Of a stretch of 64,000 nucleotides of DNA, positions 53,670 to 61,997 are shown in pieces (the first letter of the stretch is position 1; the number at the start of each line of letters is the position of its first letter). Below the pieces are notes generated by a model. The model saw only the letters and a list, made by a program, of their open reading frames with translations, had not been told where the DNA came from and did no database searches. The DNA is from Calditrichota bacterium (GTDB lineage: Bacteria > Electryoneota > RPQS01), in NCBI GenBank assembly GCA_020637395.1, contig JACJWA010000001.1, positions 868,001-932,000 on the forward strand, in the 5' to 3' direction. Both the position numbers and the translations under genes were made by a program.

Positions 53670-54649
53670 GTAGAGTACTCATGGAGTTGGACGACTCCAC
53701 AAGGACCATTGCCGCACTCTTGTTCCGGCGAGTCGGCGACAGTCTGCTCGCAACTCCTGCGCTGCGGGAACTAAAAGCCCGCTATCCAATGTGCGATGTC
53801 TGTGTCATTTCCGAGCCGCAAGTTGTCCGTGTCTTCGAACAACTACCCTATGTGGACTCGATTGTCACTTGTGCGCCGTCCCCTTCGCCCATTGCGCTTG
53901 CATGCGTTCTACGCAAACTACCTCGCAAGTTAGTCACGGTGGATTTTCTTTCAGATCCGCGCACCGCACTTGCCTGTTTGCTAAGTGGGGCCAAGGTTCG
54001 TGCCGGGTTTGGTATTTCGATGCGCAAACATCTTTACTCGCATACGGTTTCGCCGCAAGACACTCTGAAACCGCTCTACAGCGCAATTCACAAAGCGCGG
54101 TTGGCAGAGGTGTTAGGCGCCGGAACGACAGAGTTTCACTCGGAGTTCAAACTCACAGATGATGATCGAGCGCACGCGGAAAGCTTCTGGAAAACGCTTG
54201 CTCAAGCAGAAAATGTCGTCGCTTTCTTTGTCTCCAGCCGGCGATCTTACAAAAAGTGGCCACTGGAGAAGTTTCAAGACCTAATCGCGATGTGCCAGAA
54301 CGAACTCGGCATCACGCCTGTTCTTATCGGAAGTCAGGAGGAAGAAGGCGAATTGCTTGAGTTTGCGCAGACTTTCCCAACAAAGCCGCCTGCCGTAATG
54401 GCCTGTCCCACGCTTGGCGCACTGGCCGCTGTGCTTGCGCGTTGCAGACTCTTCTTAGGCAATGATGGCGGACCCAAGCACCTTGCGTGCGCGGTCGGCA
54501 CACCGACGCTTACCATCTTTTGCGCGGATCACCCCGAATATTGGACGCCGCCAGCGGATCCAAAACACATCGGGCTTCAGAGTAACTCCTCACTAAGCGC
54601 CGAGAAAATCGTGCGAGTCATCCAAGGCATGGATGTGCTGAATGCATGA
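53666..54649 (+). CDS. Family 9 glycosyltransferase (heptosyltransferase-like), copy 1
   Basis: The 327-residue GT9 protein resembles ADP-heptose:LPS heptosyltransferases. It shows LLFRRVGDSLLATPALRELKARYP at the N-terminus, FVSSRRSYKKWPLEKFQDLIAMC, and FLGNDGGPKHLACAVGTPTLTIF, the conserved D/N-x-GPxH donor-binding block. It is one of three GT9 genes in the window (also 54642 and 60994). The donor is probably ADP-heptose, but members may use other sugars. ATG overlaps waaE. Confidence 0.87.
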   Translation: MSRVLMELDDSTRTIAALLFRRVGDSLLATPALRELKARYPMCDVCVISEPQVVRVFEQLPYVDSIVTCAPSPSPIALACVLRKLPRKLVTVDFLSDPRTALACLLSGAKVRAGFGISMRKHLYSHTVSPQDTLKPLYSAIHKARLAEVLGAGTTEFHSEFKLTDDDRAHAESFWKTLAQAENVVAFFVSSRRSYKKWPLEKFQDLIAMCQNELGITPVLIGSQEEEGELLEFAQTFPTKPPAVMACPTLGALAAVLARCRLFLGNDGGPKHLACAVGTPTLTIFCADHPEYWTPPADPKHIGLQSNSSLSAEKIVRVIQGMDVLNA

Positions 54650-55643
54650 CGCGAAAATGCGAATTCTGGTGTTTCGTAACGGCTCAATTGGCAACACCAT
54701 TGCGGCCATTCCTGCCCTTCGCTGCTTGCGCGAGAGTTTTGAGAGTGCGGAAATCATGGTGGTCGTGGATTCGTTGGGAGAAGAACTACTTCGCAACTGT
54801 CCCTATGTGAATCGGATCATTGTATACGAAAAGCGCGGCAAGGATTCCGGTATTCTTGGCTTCTTGCGCGTGGCTCGAACTCTCCGGTCGCTATATCCAA
54901 CTCACGCACTTCTGCTAAAACGTTTTAGAAGAAACGGAGCGCTGGCGAGGATCAGCGGCGCGTCGGTTCGAGCGGGTTTTGAGACGGATGGTCGGGCTGA
55001 GTTTCTGAACGTGACGATTCCTTACGATGATGGGATTCACGTTTGCGAACTGAACTTGCGACTCGTTCAGGCTATTGGAGGCAAGTGTCGCCGCGGGCTG
55101 CTGCCTGAACTTTTCTTGGTGAACGAAGATCGAGCGGCAGCGAGCGCCGCACTCGTATCAATAGGAGTGCGGGAGGATTATGTGGTTGCGCACTTCGGTG
55201 GAATCACGACCGGCGCTTCGCACGTCGCCATGGCTCTTCGGCTGAAGCTGATTGAACGATTCTATCCTGACTGTCCCGTCGTCTTGATCGGCAGCGGCGC
55301 AAAAGAGCGAGATGACGCGAATAGGCTCCATGCTTTGCTACCGCGCTGCGCACCATTGTTAGATGTTCCTTTGCGTACCGTCATGGCGATCATGGAGCAA
55401 GCAAAGGGATTCATCGGCACGAATAGTGGTCCGATGCATATTGCTGCGGCGGCGGAAGTTCCGGGTGTGGCGCTATTCCGGTCTGATGAAACGTTTGCTG
55501 CAGAGTCCGTTAAGTGGCGGCCCTTGTTTTCGAAGCTGCGCATCCTTCCTGTTCCGCCAGATACTGACGATTCCTCCATAGACGCGCTGGTTGAAGAAGC
55601 AGCACGTCTCTTCAGCGGAGGTGAGTCCCGTGACTCCGTTTGA
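54642..55643 (+). CDS. Family 9 glycosyltransferase (heptosyltransferase-like), copy 2
   Basis: A 333-residue GT9 protein that starts MHDAKMRILVFRNGSIGNTIAAIPALRCL. Its donor-binding block is GFIGTNSGPMHIAAAAEVPGVALF. It differs clearly from copy 1 (about the same length but few identical stretches), so it is not a recent duplicate. It overlaps copy 1 by 8 bases and the next gene by 14. A second ATG at codon 6 (KMRILVF) is possible. Role: addition of a heptose or related sugar to LPS core, inferred. Confidence 0.85.
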   Translation: MHDAKMRILVFRNGSIGNTIAAIPALRCLRESFESAEIMVVVDSLGEELLRNCPYVNRIIVYEKRGKDSGILGFLRVARTLRSLYPTHALLLKRFRRNGALARISGASVRAGFETDGRAEFLNVTIPYDDGIHVCELNLRLVQAIGGKCRRGLLPELFLVNEDRAAASAALVSIGVREDYVVAHFGGITTGASHVAMALRLKLIERFYPDCPVVLIGSGAKERDDANRLHALLPRCAPLLDVPLRTVMAIMEQAKGFIGTNSGPMHIAAAAEVPGVALFRSDETFAAESVKWRPLFSKLRILPVPPDTDDSSIDALVEEAARLFSGGESRDSV

Positions 55644-56535
55644 CATTGGGATTGCAATTCCTGCTTACCGTGATCCGGTCAGATTGAGAAAGTGTCTTGA
55701 GTCCATAGATAGTCTTGACCGGGAGTTGCTGTCACGCACTACCGTCGTGGATGACAGCGGTGGTGGCGAAGTGGCGAGTGCCCTGCGAAGCGAATTCCCG
55801 ATGGTGCATTGGATTGTTCATGATGTGAACAAAGGCTTCGGCGAATCTGCCACTCGTGCGGTTATGGACTCGAATACGAAACTGGTGATGCTGTTGAATG
55901 ATGATGTCCTGCTTACGCGTGATCCCCGTCCGAAGGTCTGCGAAGTGTTTCAAGATGACTCCGTTTTCGCGCTCTCGCTTGCAACATTGGATGAGTCCGG
56001 AAGGCCACGCGAAGGCCGCAAAGAGCTCTCCTGGAGATTCGGAATAGCAAAAGTACTTCATCTTCAAACAGAGCAATCGGCGTCAACAGATTTGTTTGTG
56101 GACACAGCGTATGCTGTTGGCGGCCACGCAATTTTTCGCCGCGATGCTTTCGTTGCTCTGGATGGGTTTGACCGGATGTTTCACCCATTCTATTGGGAAG
56201 ACGTGGATCTTTCCGAGAGAGCAAGGATAGCGGGCTTCATAGTGCGATGTCTACTGTCACCCTGCATTGTCCATTCCGATCGAGGGGCCATCAAGACCTC
56301 GCAGGCGTCTTCGGCGATTCGCGAAGCAGTTTGGAGAAATCGTTTTCTGTTCTCGCTACGCCATGCAACTGGCGTGCAGAGACTTCTGCAGCCGCTTGGT
56401 TTTGCCTGGTACCGTCTTTTGAATGCGCTTCGGCCCGACGCCCCAGGTGCTCGCGCGCTCCGCGATGCCTTGTCCATTTTTCGAAGTAGTCCGACGCAAT
56501 ACACAAAGGGAGGAGCATGGAAGAGAAAACCGTGA
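55630..56535 (+). CDS. Family 2 glycosyltransferase, rhamnosyltransferase-like
   Basis: A 301-residue GT2 protein starting TPFDIGIAIPAYRDPVRLRKCLESI, with VVDDSGGGE, VMLLNDDVLLTRDP (DD metal site) and DTAYAVGGHAIFRRDAFVALDGFDRMFHPFYWEDVDLSERA, the ED(V/T)DLSxR motif of rhamnosyl- and related transferases. GTG 55630 is chosen because a near-perfect Shine-Dalgarno GGAGGTGA (55617-55624) lies 5 bases upstream. It overlaps GT9 copy 2 by 14 bases and the OPT gene by 19. Confidence 0.85.
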   Translation: MTPFDIGIAIPAYRDPVRLRKCLESIDSLDRELLSRTTVVDDSGGGEVASALRSEFPMVHWIVHDVNKGFGESATRAVMDSNTKLVMLLNDDVLLTRDPRPKVCEVFQDDSVFALSLATLDESGRPREGRKELSWRFGIAKVLHLQTEQSASTDLFVDTAYAVGGHAIFRRDAFVALDGFDRMFHPFYWEDVDLSERARIAGFIVRCLLSPCIVHSDRGAIKTSQASSAIREAVWRNRFLFSLRHATGVQRLLQPLGFAWYRLLNALRPDAPGARALRDALSIFRSSPTQYTKGGAWKRKP

Positions 56536-58400
56536 TCAGTAAACCGTTCGTTCCCTATGTGGCTGACGAGTCCAGCATGGTCGAGATGACGCTGCGGTCG
56601 GTCATACTTGGGTCGGTCCTGGGAATCATCTTCACTGCTGCAAATGCCTATCTCGGCCTGTATGTCGGACTGACGGTCAGCGCCTCTATTCCCGCTGCCG
56701 TGATGTCCATGTTCATTCTTCGAAAGATGTTCCGTGGCGGAACGATTCTCGAAAACAACATCGTCCAAACGATCGCGTCCTCCGGCGAGTCTCTGGCCGC
56801 GGGAATCATCTTCACGATCCCCGCGTTCTACATCTGGAGTGCGGCGGGAAAAGGAATAGACATCCCGAGCATTTCGAAGATAGCATACATCTCTCTGGTT
56901 GGCGGTGCATTGGGTATCTTGATGATGATCCCGCTGCGGAGAATGCTCATCCGCGATGAACATGGTGTGCTGCCATACCCCGAAGGCACGGCCTGCGCCG
57001 AAGTCTTGATTGCCGGGGAAAAAGGCGGAGTGCATGCGCAGAAAGTCTTCTGGGGACTTCTTACCGGTGCAGTTTATAAGTTGCTGACCGGAGCGGCCAT
57101 TCTGCGCGAGTCACTGACGCATTTTTTCAAGACTCCCGCAAAAGCTTATCTGGGCATTGACGCCATTCCGGCTCTGGTGGGCGTGGGTTACATCATCGGT
57201 GTGCGGGTTTCCGCCATCATGCTGGCTGGTGGTGTGTTGGGATCGCTTGTGCTCGTCCCCATCATCGCGTTCTTCGGCGGCAGCGCCACCAGTCCGATTT
57301 TTCCTGAGACGTCTTCGCTGATCTCCGCGATGAGCAGCGATGAAATCCGGTCACAGTATGTCCGCTATATTGGAGCCGGGGCCGTGACCATGGGTGGAAT
57401 TTTCAGCTTGTTGAAATCGCTCCCCTCGCTGTTCAGGTCTTTGGGCCGAATGAGAAACAAATCGCAACGCGTTCATCAAGAAACAACTCGCACGGACAGC
57501 GATCTTTCGCCCAAAGTTGTGATTCTCGGAACAGCAGTCGTCGCCATGCTGGCTTGGCTGCTTGCGCCGCATGTACCGCTCATTATTCCCTTGGTTGCTG
57601 TCTTCGGCTTTATCTTTGTCATGGTGTCGTCCAGAATTGTCGGGCTTGTCGGTTCGTCATCGAATCCCGTAAGCGGAATGACCATTGCAACTCTGCTGGG
57701 CACCTCGTTGCTCTTTGTTGCTTTGGGTATTGCGGGGCCCGAAGGTATGGCGGCTGCGTTGATGATTGGCGCGGTCGTATGTGTGGCAATCTGCATGGCA
57801 GGGGACATCTCGCAAGATCTCAAGACTGGTTTCCTGGTCGGAGCGACTCCCCGCAAGCAACAAATTGCAGAATTCTTCGGCATCATTGCCGGTGCGCTTG
57901 TGGTCGGCTGGGTAGTCAGTCTCCTCGGCAGCACCTATGGATTCGTGCAGGACGCCGCACATCCGAAGCCGCTGCAAGCACCGCAGGCCAATCTGATGGC
58001 CATTCTCATCGAAGGAGTGCTCGACGGAAAGCTGCAATGGAGTTTGATCTTCTTTGGGATGTTCCTGGCCGCCATTGTTGAATTGTTCGGCGTGACGTCG
58101 CTTGCTTTTGCTGTCGGACTCTATCTTCCTGTCGGGCTTTCAGTCGGAATCATGACTGGTGCCCTGATCAGTCATTTTGTAAAGAGTGGCAGGAGCACTT
58201 CGGAGGCCGAAGACGGCGGGATCCTGTTCAGCTCAGGACTCATTGCAGGTGAAGCACTTGTAGGAATTGCGCTGGCGCTCGTTGCTACCGCAGGTCTCAC
58301 ATTGGAGTTCTTTTCGGGTATTCTTGGCGGAGCCGAGATCCCGATCACGATTGCCGCCTATGCATTTCTACTTTACGCTCTCTGGCGTGCTGCCAGATAG
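56517..58400 (+). CDS. OPT-family oligopeptide/metal transporter
   Basis: The 627-residue membrane protein belongs to the oligopeptide transporter (OPT) family, probably with 14-16 transmembrane segments. It begins VEMTLRSVILGSVLGIIFTAANAYLGLYVGLTVSASIPAAV and has NNIVQTIASSGESLAAGIIFTIPA, then SRIVGLVGSSSNPVSGMTIATL, two conserved OPT blocks. Substrates of this bacterial branch may be peptides or metal-siderophore complexes. AAGGGAGGAG precedes the ATG. It overlaps the glycosyltransferase gene by 19 bases, so it is the last member of the envelope operon; the link to LPS synthesis is unexplained. Confidence 0.92.
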   Translation: MEEKTVISKPFVPYVADESSMVEMTLRSVILGSVLGIIFTAANAYLGLYVGLTVSASIPAAVMSMFILRKMFRGGTILENNIVQTIASSGESLAAGIIFTIPAFYIWSAAGKGIDIPSISKIAYISLVGGALGILMMIPLRRMLIRDEHGVLPYPEGTACAEVLIAGEKGGVHAQKVFWGLLTGAVYKLLTGAAILRESLTHFFKTPAKAYLGIDAIPALVGVGYIIGVRVSAIMLAGGVLGSLVLVPIIAFFGGSATSPIFPETSSLISAMSSDEIRSQYVRYIGAGAVTMGGIFSLLKSLPSLFRSLGRMRNKSQRVHQETTRTDSDLSPKVVILGTAVVAMLAWLLAPHVPLIIPLVAVFGFIFVMVSSRIVGLVGSSSNPVSGMTIATLLGTSLLFVALGIAGPEGMAAALMIGAVVCVAICMAGDISQDLKTGFLVGATPRKQQIAEFFGIIAGALVVGWVVSLLGSTYGFVQDAAHPKPLQAPQANLMAILIEGVLDGKLQWSLIFFGMFLAAIVELFGVTSLAFAVGLYLPVGLSVGIMTGALISHFVKSGRSTSEAEDGGILFSSGLIAGEALVGIALALVATAGLTLEFFSGILGGAEIPITIAAYAFLLYALWRAAR

Positions 58401-58423
58401 CATATCCATGCCATCGTGAACAA

Positions 58424-58450
58424 AAACGGCCCGTTCAAGACGGGCCGTTT
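58424..58450. terminator. Bidirectional terminator between two envelope operons
   Basis: AAACGGCCCGT (58424-58434) pairs with ACGGGCCGTTT (58440-58450) as an 11-bp perfect stem with a 5-base loop. Plus-strand transcripts continue into TTTCTCATT and minus-strand transcripts into TTTTTG. It serves the convergent OPT and ABC genes. Confidence 0.9.
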
Positions 58451-58454
58451 CTCA

Positions 58455-59132
58455 TTACTCAAATCCGATTCGACTTCGCACTTGCGGTGAGTTCAAGAAC
58501 TCTTCCGTAGTCCCAGTCCAATGGATGGTGCGATGCTGTAAGACGTGTACTCGCCCTCTGCAGCTTGCCAACAGGTCCACGTCGTGCGTGATCACCACAC
58601 ACAATCGCGTCTCTGAAGCTTCTGCTTGGAGCCAAGAAACAAATCGCTGCATGTTCGTCTGATCTAACCCAAGAGTCGGCTCATCGAGAATCAGGAACGG
58701 CGAGGACCTTGCGGACATCATGGCAATCGCCAACAATCTGCGCTCGGCAAACGAAAACTCAAATGGCGAACGATGCGAAGCAATATCTACGTCCAGATCA
58801 AAAGCTTGGAGTACACTAAGAAGCCGCGCTTCATCCGAGCTTGACTTGGAAATCTTCCATTCCGCTGAGATAGAGTCCTCAAGAAATAACAGCTCAGGAT
58901 GCTGTAGCACCAGCGTCGGCGGCGTATCCGGCACCCGAGTTACTGAGCCCCGGCTCGCAGACAGCTCGCCCTGAAGCAAAAGCGCGAGTGTGGTTTTCCC
59001 TGATCCCGACGTACCGACTATGAAGTGGATGTCCGGAGCGGCAAACTCTCCTGACACATTGTGGAGAACTTCTGATCCCCCAGGATATGTGAAGCTCACC
59101 TCTCGAAGCAGAAGTCGAGGCGAGTCAGACAT
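58455..59132 (-). CDS. ABC transporter ATPase with degenerate signature motif
   Basis: A 225-residue ABC ATPase, starting MSDSPRLLLREVSF. Walker A is GTSGSGKTT (40-48), the Q-loop is LVLQHPELL, Walker B is PFLILDEPT and the H-switch is present (VVITHDVD). The LSGGQ signature is replaced by FEFSFAERRL. Its partner, encoded just upstream with an 8-base overlap, has LSGGQQQR but lacks the H-switch His. The two are therefore expected to pair with one good and one degenerate ATP site. They resemble ECF/CbiO-type ATPases. No permease or T-component gene is nearby. Confidence 0.85.
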   Translation of the reverse strand: MSDSPRLLLREVSFTYPGGSEVLHNVSGEFAAPDIHFIVGTSGSGKTTLALLLQGELSASRGSVTRVPDTPPTLVLQHPELLFLEDSISAEWKISKSSSDEARLLSVLQAFDLDVDIASHRSPFEFSFAERRLLAIAMMSARSSPFLILDEPTLGLDQTNMQRFVSWLQAEASETRLCVVITHDVDLLASCRGRVHVLQHRTIHWTGTTEEFLNSPQVRSRIGFE

Positions 59133-59769
59133 GGACTTGCTTTGACTCCATAACCACAAGCGATCCGTTCTCAAGGCGAAGTGCTCGAAATCCCGGAGGG
59201 ACTTCTGTATCGCGGCAACATGTCCAGAGCACCGAAGCAGAGCTTACGTGCTGAAAAAAGAACTCCCTGAACTCCGCGCGAGATTTGCCGTCCAGAAAAG
59301 ACTCCGGCTCGTCCAACAGAACAAGTTCAGGTTCTCTCGCAAGCAGAGCGGCAAGAGCAAGCCGCTGCTGCTGTCCGCCGGAGAGTGTCAAAGGTTTGCG
59401 AATCCGCAGCTCTTCCAGTCCGAATCTGTGAAGCAATGTGTCACAAGCGCTGCCAACTTCTCCGGAGTCGAGTCCTCGCGCGCGAAGCGTAAATATGATT
59501 TCTTCTTGCACGGAATTCGTGATCAATTGCTGACGGGGATTCTGCAAGAGCAGCGCAGGGGCTTCAGTGTACGCGAAGCGAACCTGTCCTGCAAGTGGTT
59601 TCAAGAGTCCCGCCGCTACCTTGAGCAGAGTAGACTTTCCGGAACCATTGTCACCCACAATCGCGAGCCGTTCCCCTACTTTCAATGTCAGAGTGCAGTC
59701 GCGCAGCACGGGGTTTGCAGCCGAGTATCCTGCGCTTACGCGGCTTAGACTTAGCGTATCGCCGATCAC
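59125..59769 (-). CDS. ABC transporter ATPase lacking the H-switch
   Basis: The 214-residue ABC ATPase has Walker A GDNGSGKST (39-47), Q-loop LLLQNPRQQ, signature LTLSGGQQQRLALAALLA and Walker B LVLLDEPES. At the place of the switch His it reads SVLWTCCRDTE, with no His, and the domain ends soon after. It resembles EcfA/CbiO ATPases (QNPRQQLITNSVQEEI). It starts at GTG 59769, overlapping the waaA stop, and ends 8 bases inside the next ATPase gene. Substrate unknown. Confidence 0.86.
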   Translation of the reverse strand: MIGDTLSLSRVSAGYSAANPVLRDCTLTLKVGERLAIVGDNGSGKSTLLKVAAGLLKPLAGQVRFAYTEAPALLLQNPRQQLITNSVQEEIIFTLRARGLDSGEVGSACDTLLHRFGLEELRIRKPLTLSGGQQQRLALAALLAREPELVLLDEPESFLDGKSRAEFREFFFQHVSSASVLWTCCRDTEVPPGFRALRLENGSLVVMESKQVHV

Positions 59770-61004
59770 TTGACAACGTGCTCAAGTATCTTCTCTGAGA
59801 TGCCGCTGCGTTGCTCTACGAAGATTCTAACGTCCATTGTCTTGATCTCGTCGCGCCTTCGCCGTAGCTCTGCTTCCAAGGCTACCGAGTCTTGCACAAC
59901 CGCAAGCAAACCCTCCTTGAGCGCGTCGTTGGCTTCGCGGGAAACTCCGATGTTCGGTCCGCAAACCACCTCACAGCCGTGCGCCATGGGTTCCAGTACG
60001 CTGTGCACTCCCCGATCGAAGCCCCCGCCCACGTAGGCCAAGTGCCCGAACCTGTACATATCGGCCAACACGCCGCTGTGATTGATCACGAGCAGCGAAA
60101 CATCAGGTGCTTGTTCAGAAGAATCCGCCGCATGGAGTCCCGCATCCTGTGCTCGTTCGAGAATTCTCCTTAGTGCTTCTTCCGACGGATCATGCGGGAC
60201 CAGCAGCATGAGGAATTCCGGAATCTCTTGAATCGCTTTGCTCAGAGCGCCAATAAGCAGAGCTTCGTCCTTTTCGTGTGTGCTCCCCGCGACGATAACG
60301 TGTCGCCCGGATATTGCACTGGACAAAAAGTCGTCCGCGAGCGCTATGTTGCGTGCCCGTGAGGTAACCCGGTCAAAACGGGAGTCTCCAACAGCGGCGA
60401 CATACGTCGTGTTGCCTGCAATCAGACGGGCCCTCTGCGCATCAGCTTCGGACACGGCAAGAATTCCGCTCAACTCCCGGTGAATGGCACGATGAAACTG
60501 CCTTAATCCAGGGTATTGTTTGCTGGTTCCGGCATGAAAGTTCCCGTTGATCAGCCAGACTGGAATGCCAAGCGACTTCGACTGCCAAACCATATTGGGC
60601 CAGACGTCATGCTTGCTGATGAGGACAACGTCCGGTCGCAGCGCTTGCAGGTAGTCGCGCATCGAAACGACAGAATCGCGCGGACTGTAGTCCGCAAAAT
60701 CGAATTCGGCTCCGCGCAGCGCCGTCAGCGCGGAAGGGGAGAAGTAGCTTGCTGCACACAACCACCCGCGCTTGCGAAAAGCATCAGCTACCGGCTTGAC
60801 TCCCTCCAGTTCCCCGGCGGAGGCGCAATGAAAAAGCACAACCTTTGCTTTCTGTTGTTGCTCGCGAAATGTGCGCGCCCGTTCGGCAAGCCCAATGCGC
60901 CCTTCGAGTCCCGTCCTGAGTTTTCGGGAAAACACTCCGCCAATCGCCGCTCCAAGCGAAATCAGAGGATAGAACAGTCCGTTGTAGAGTGTTTTAGCCA
61001 GCAT
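59766..61004 (-). CDS. waaA: 3-deoxy-D-manno-octulosonic acid (Kdo) transferase
   Basis: The 412-residue GT30 enzyme moves Kdo from CMP-Kdo to lipid A precursors at the inner face of the inner membrane. It has an N-terminal membrane anchor (LYNGLFYPLISLGAAIGGVF), HCASAGELEGVKP with the catalytic Glu, VLISKHDVWPNMVW, VAGSTHEKDEALLI and ADMYRFGHLAYVGGGFDRGVHSVLEPMAHG. This establishes that the cell makes Kdo-containing LPS. It overlaps the upstream GT9 gene by 11 bases. Mono- or bifunctionality cannot be told from sequence. Confidence 0.95.
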   Translation of the reverse strand: MLAKTLYNGLFYPLISLGAAIGGVFSRKLRTGLEGRIGLAERARTFREQQQKAKVVLFHCASAGELEGVKPVADAFRKRGWLCAASYFSPSALTALRGAEFDFADYSPRDSVVSMRDYLQALRPDVVLISKHDVWPNMVWQSKSLGIPVWLINGNFHAGTSKQYPGLRQFHRAIHRELSGILAVSEADAQRARLIAGNTTYVAAVGDSRFDRVTSRARNIALADDFLSSAISGRHVIVAGSTHEKDEALLIGALSKAIQEIPEFLMLLVPHDPSEEALRRILERAQDAGLHAADSSEQAPDVSLLVINHSGVLADMYRFGHLAYVGGGFDRGVHSVLEPMAHGCEVVCGPNIGVSREANDALKEGLLAVVQDSVALEAELRRRRDEIKTMDVRIFVEQRSGISEKILEHVVK

Positions 61005-61995
61005 TGGGTCGCGGCGATTTCTCGGATGTTATCAACTGATCAAGTTCTGCTAACACTTGCTCCGGAGTCGTAAAAGCCATGCAGTGATGATGCCCCTTGG
61101 GACACGACGAACCGCCGAAAGCAGAACACGGACGGCAAGCAATCTTCTGCTCCACAACTATTGCATCGGCGCGAAACGGATAGAATCCAAACTCTTCAAC
61201 TGTCGGACCGAATATCGCAAGTACGCGCGCTCCGCTACCCGATGCAAGGTGCATAAGCCCCGAATCGTGTGTGATCACAGCGGCAGAGTCACGCATGGCT
61301 GTGGCAAGCTCCGCAAGCGGTTTGTTGATGAGAACCGTTGCGCCCCCCGCAATCTCTCTGCACTCAGGCTCTTCGTCTTGAGATCCGCACACCGCAAGTT
61401 CAAATCCTTGAAGTGTGAGGCTTGTGGCAAGCTGTCGCCAGTTTTCAACCGGCCACTTCTTCGTTGCGTGCTTCGCACCGGGGCAGAGAATCACGCGCGG
61501 TCGTTCTGCGAGCGATGAGCCGCCGGATACGGCAAGTTCAAGTCCCGTTCCGTCGTCTTCTGCTCCAAGCGGCTTGATTGCGGCAATATATCGAAGCGGA
61601 ACCGGACGAACCGTGCCGTAGAGATTCTTCTTGAACGTGATGAGCAGCCACCGTCGCACACGATAGCGCGCAGCTTTGGTCCAGAGCAGCGGAAAGCAAA
61701 ACGTCCGCAGAAAAGCGCTGCGAAAACTGTTCTGCAGATCCACGATGGTCTCGTAGTTCCCGGAAAGCAAACGGCGCAGCCTGAGCAGGCCGCGCCATCC
61801 ACTGCGACGATCAAAAGTAATGATTCGGTCCAGACCCGGCAGAAGTTCAGCGGCTTCGCGAAACTCCTCGGCGACCAGAAAATCCACCCGTGACTCGGGA
61901 AAACGCTTCTTCAGAGCACGCAAGGCTGGTGCGCAAAGCAGCACGTCCCCCAGCGACGACAGCCGAATCACCAAAATACTGCCGGAGGCAGACAA
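60994..61995 (-). CDS. waaF: Family 9 glycosyltransferase, heptosyltransferase WaaF-like
   Basis: The 333-residue GT9 protein is the most typical heptosyltransferase here: SILVIRLSSLGDVLLCAPALRALKKRFPESRVDFL, CPGAKHATKKWPVENW, VITHDSGLMHLASGSGARVLAIFGPT, and the Cys-rich CRPCSAFGGSSCPKGHHHCM near the end. It would add L-glycero-D-manno-heptose to the inner core. It lies 2 bases after the ApbE-like gene and overlaps waaA. WaaF or a paralogue; WaaC is less likely from the motif pattern. Confidence 0.87.
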   Translation of the reverse strand: MSASGSILVIRLSSLGDVLLCAPALRALKKRFPESRVDFLVAEEFREAAELLPGLDRIITFDRRSGWRGLLRLRRLLSGNYETIVDLQNSFRSAFLRTFCFPLLWTKAARYRVRRWLLITFKKNLYGTVRPVPLRYIAAIKPLGAEDDGTGLELAVSGGSSLAERPRVILCPGAKHATKKWPVENWRQLATSLTLQGFELAVCGSQDEEPECREIAGGATVLINKPLAELATAMRDSAAVITHDSGLMHLASGSGARVLAIFGPTVEEFGFYPFRADAIVVEQKIACRPCSAFGGSSCPKGHHHCMAFTTPEQVLAELDQLITSEKSPRPNAG

Positions 61996-61997
61996 GT

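Noticed and set aside
56190..57035. Open frame antisense to GT2/OPT junction
   Set aside because: No domain, and it spans two overlapping well-supported genes.
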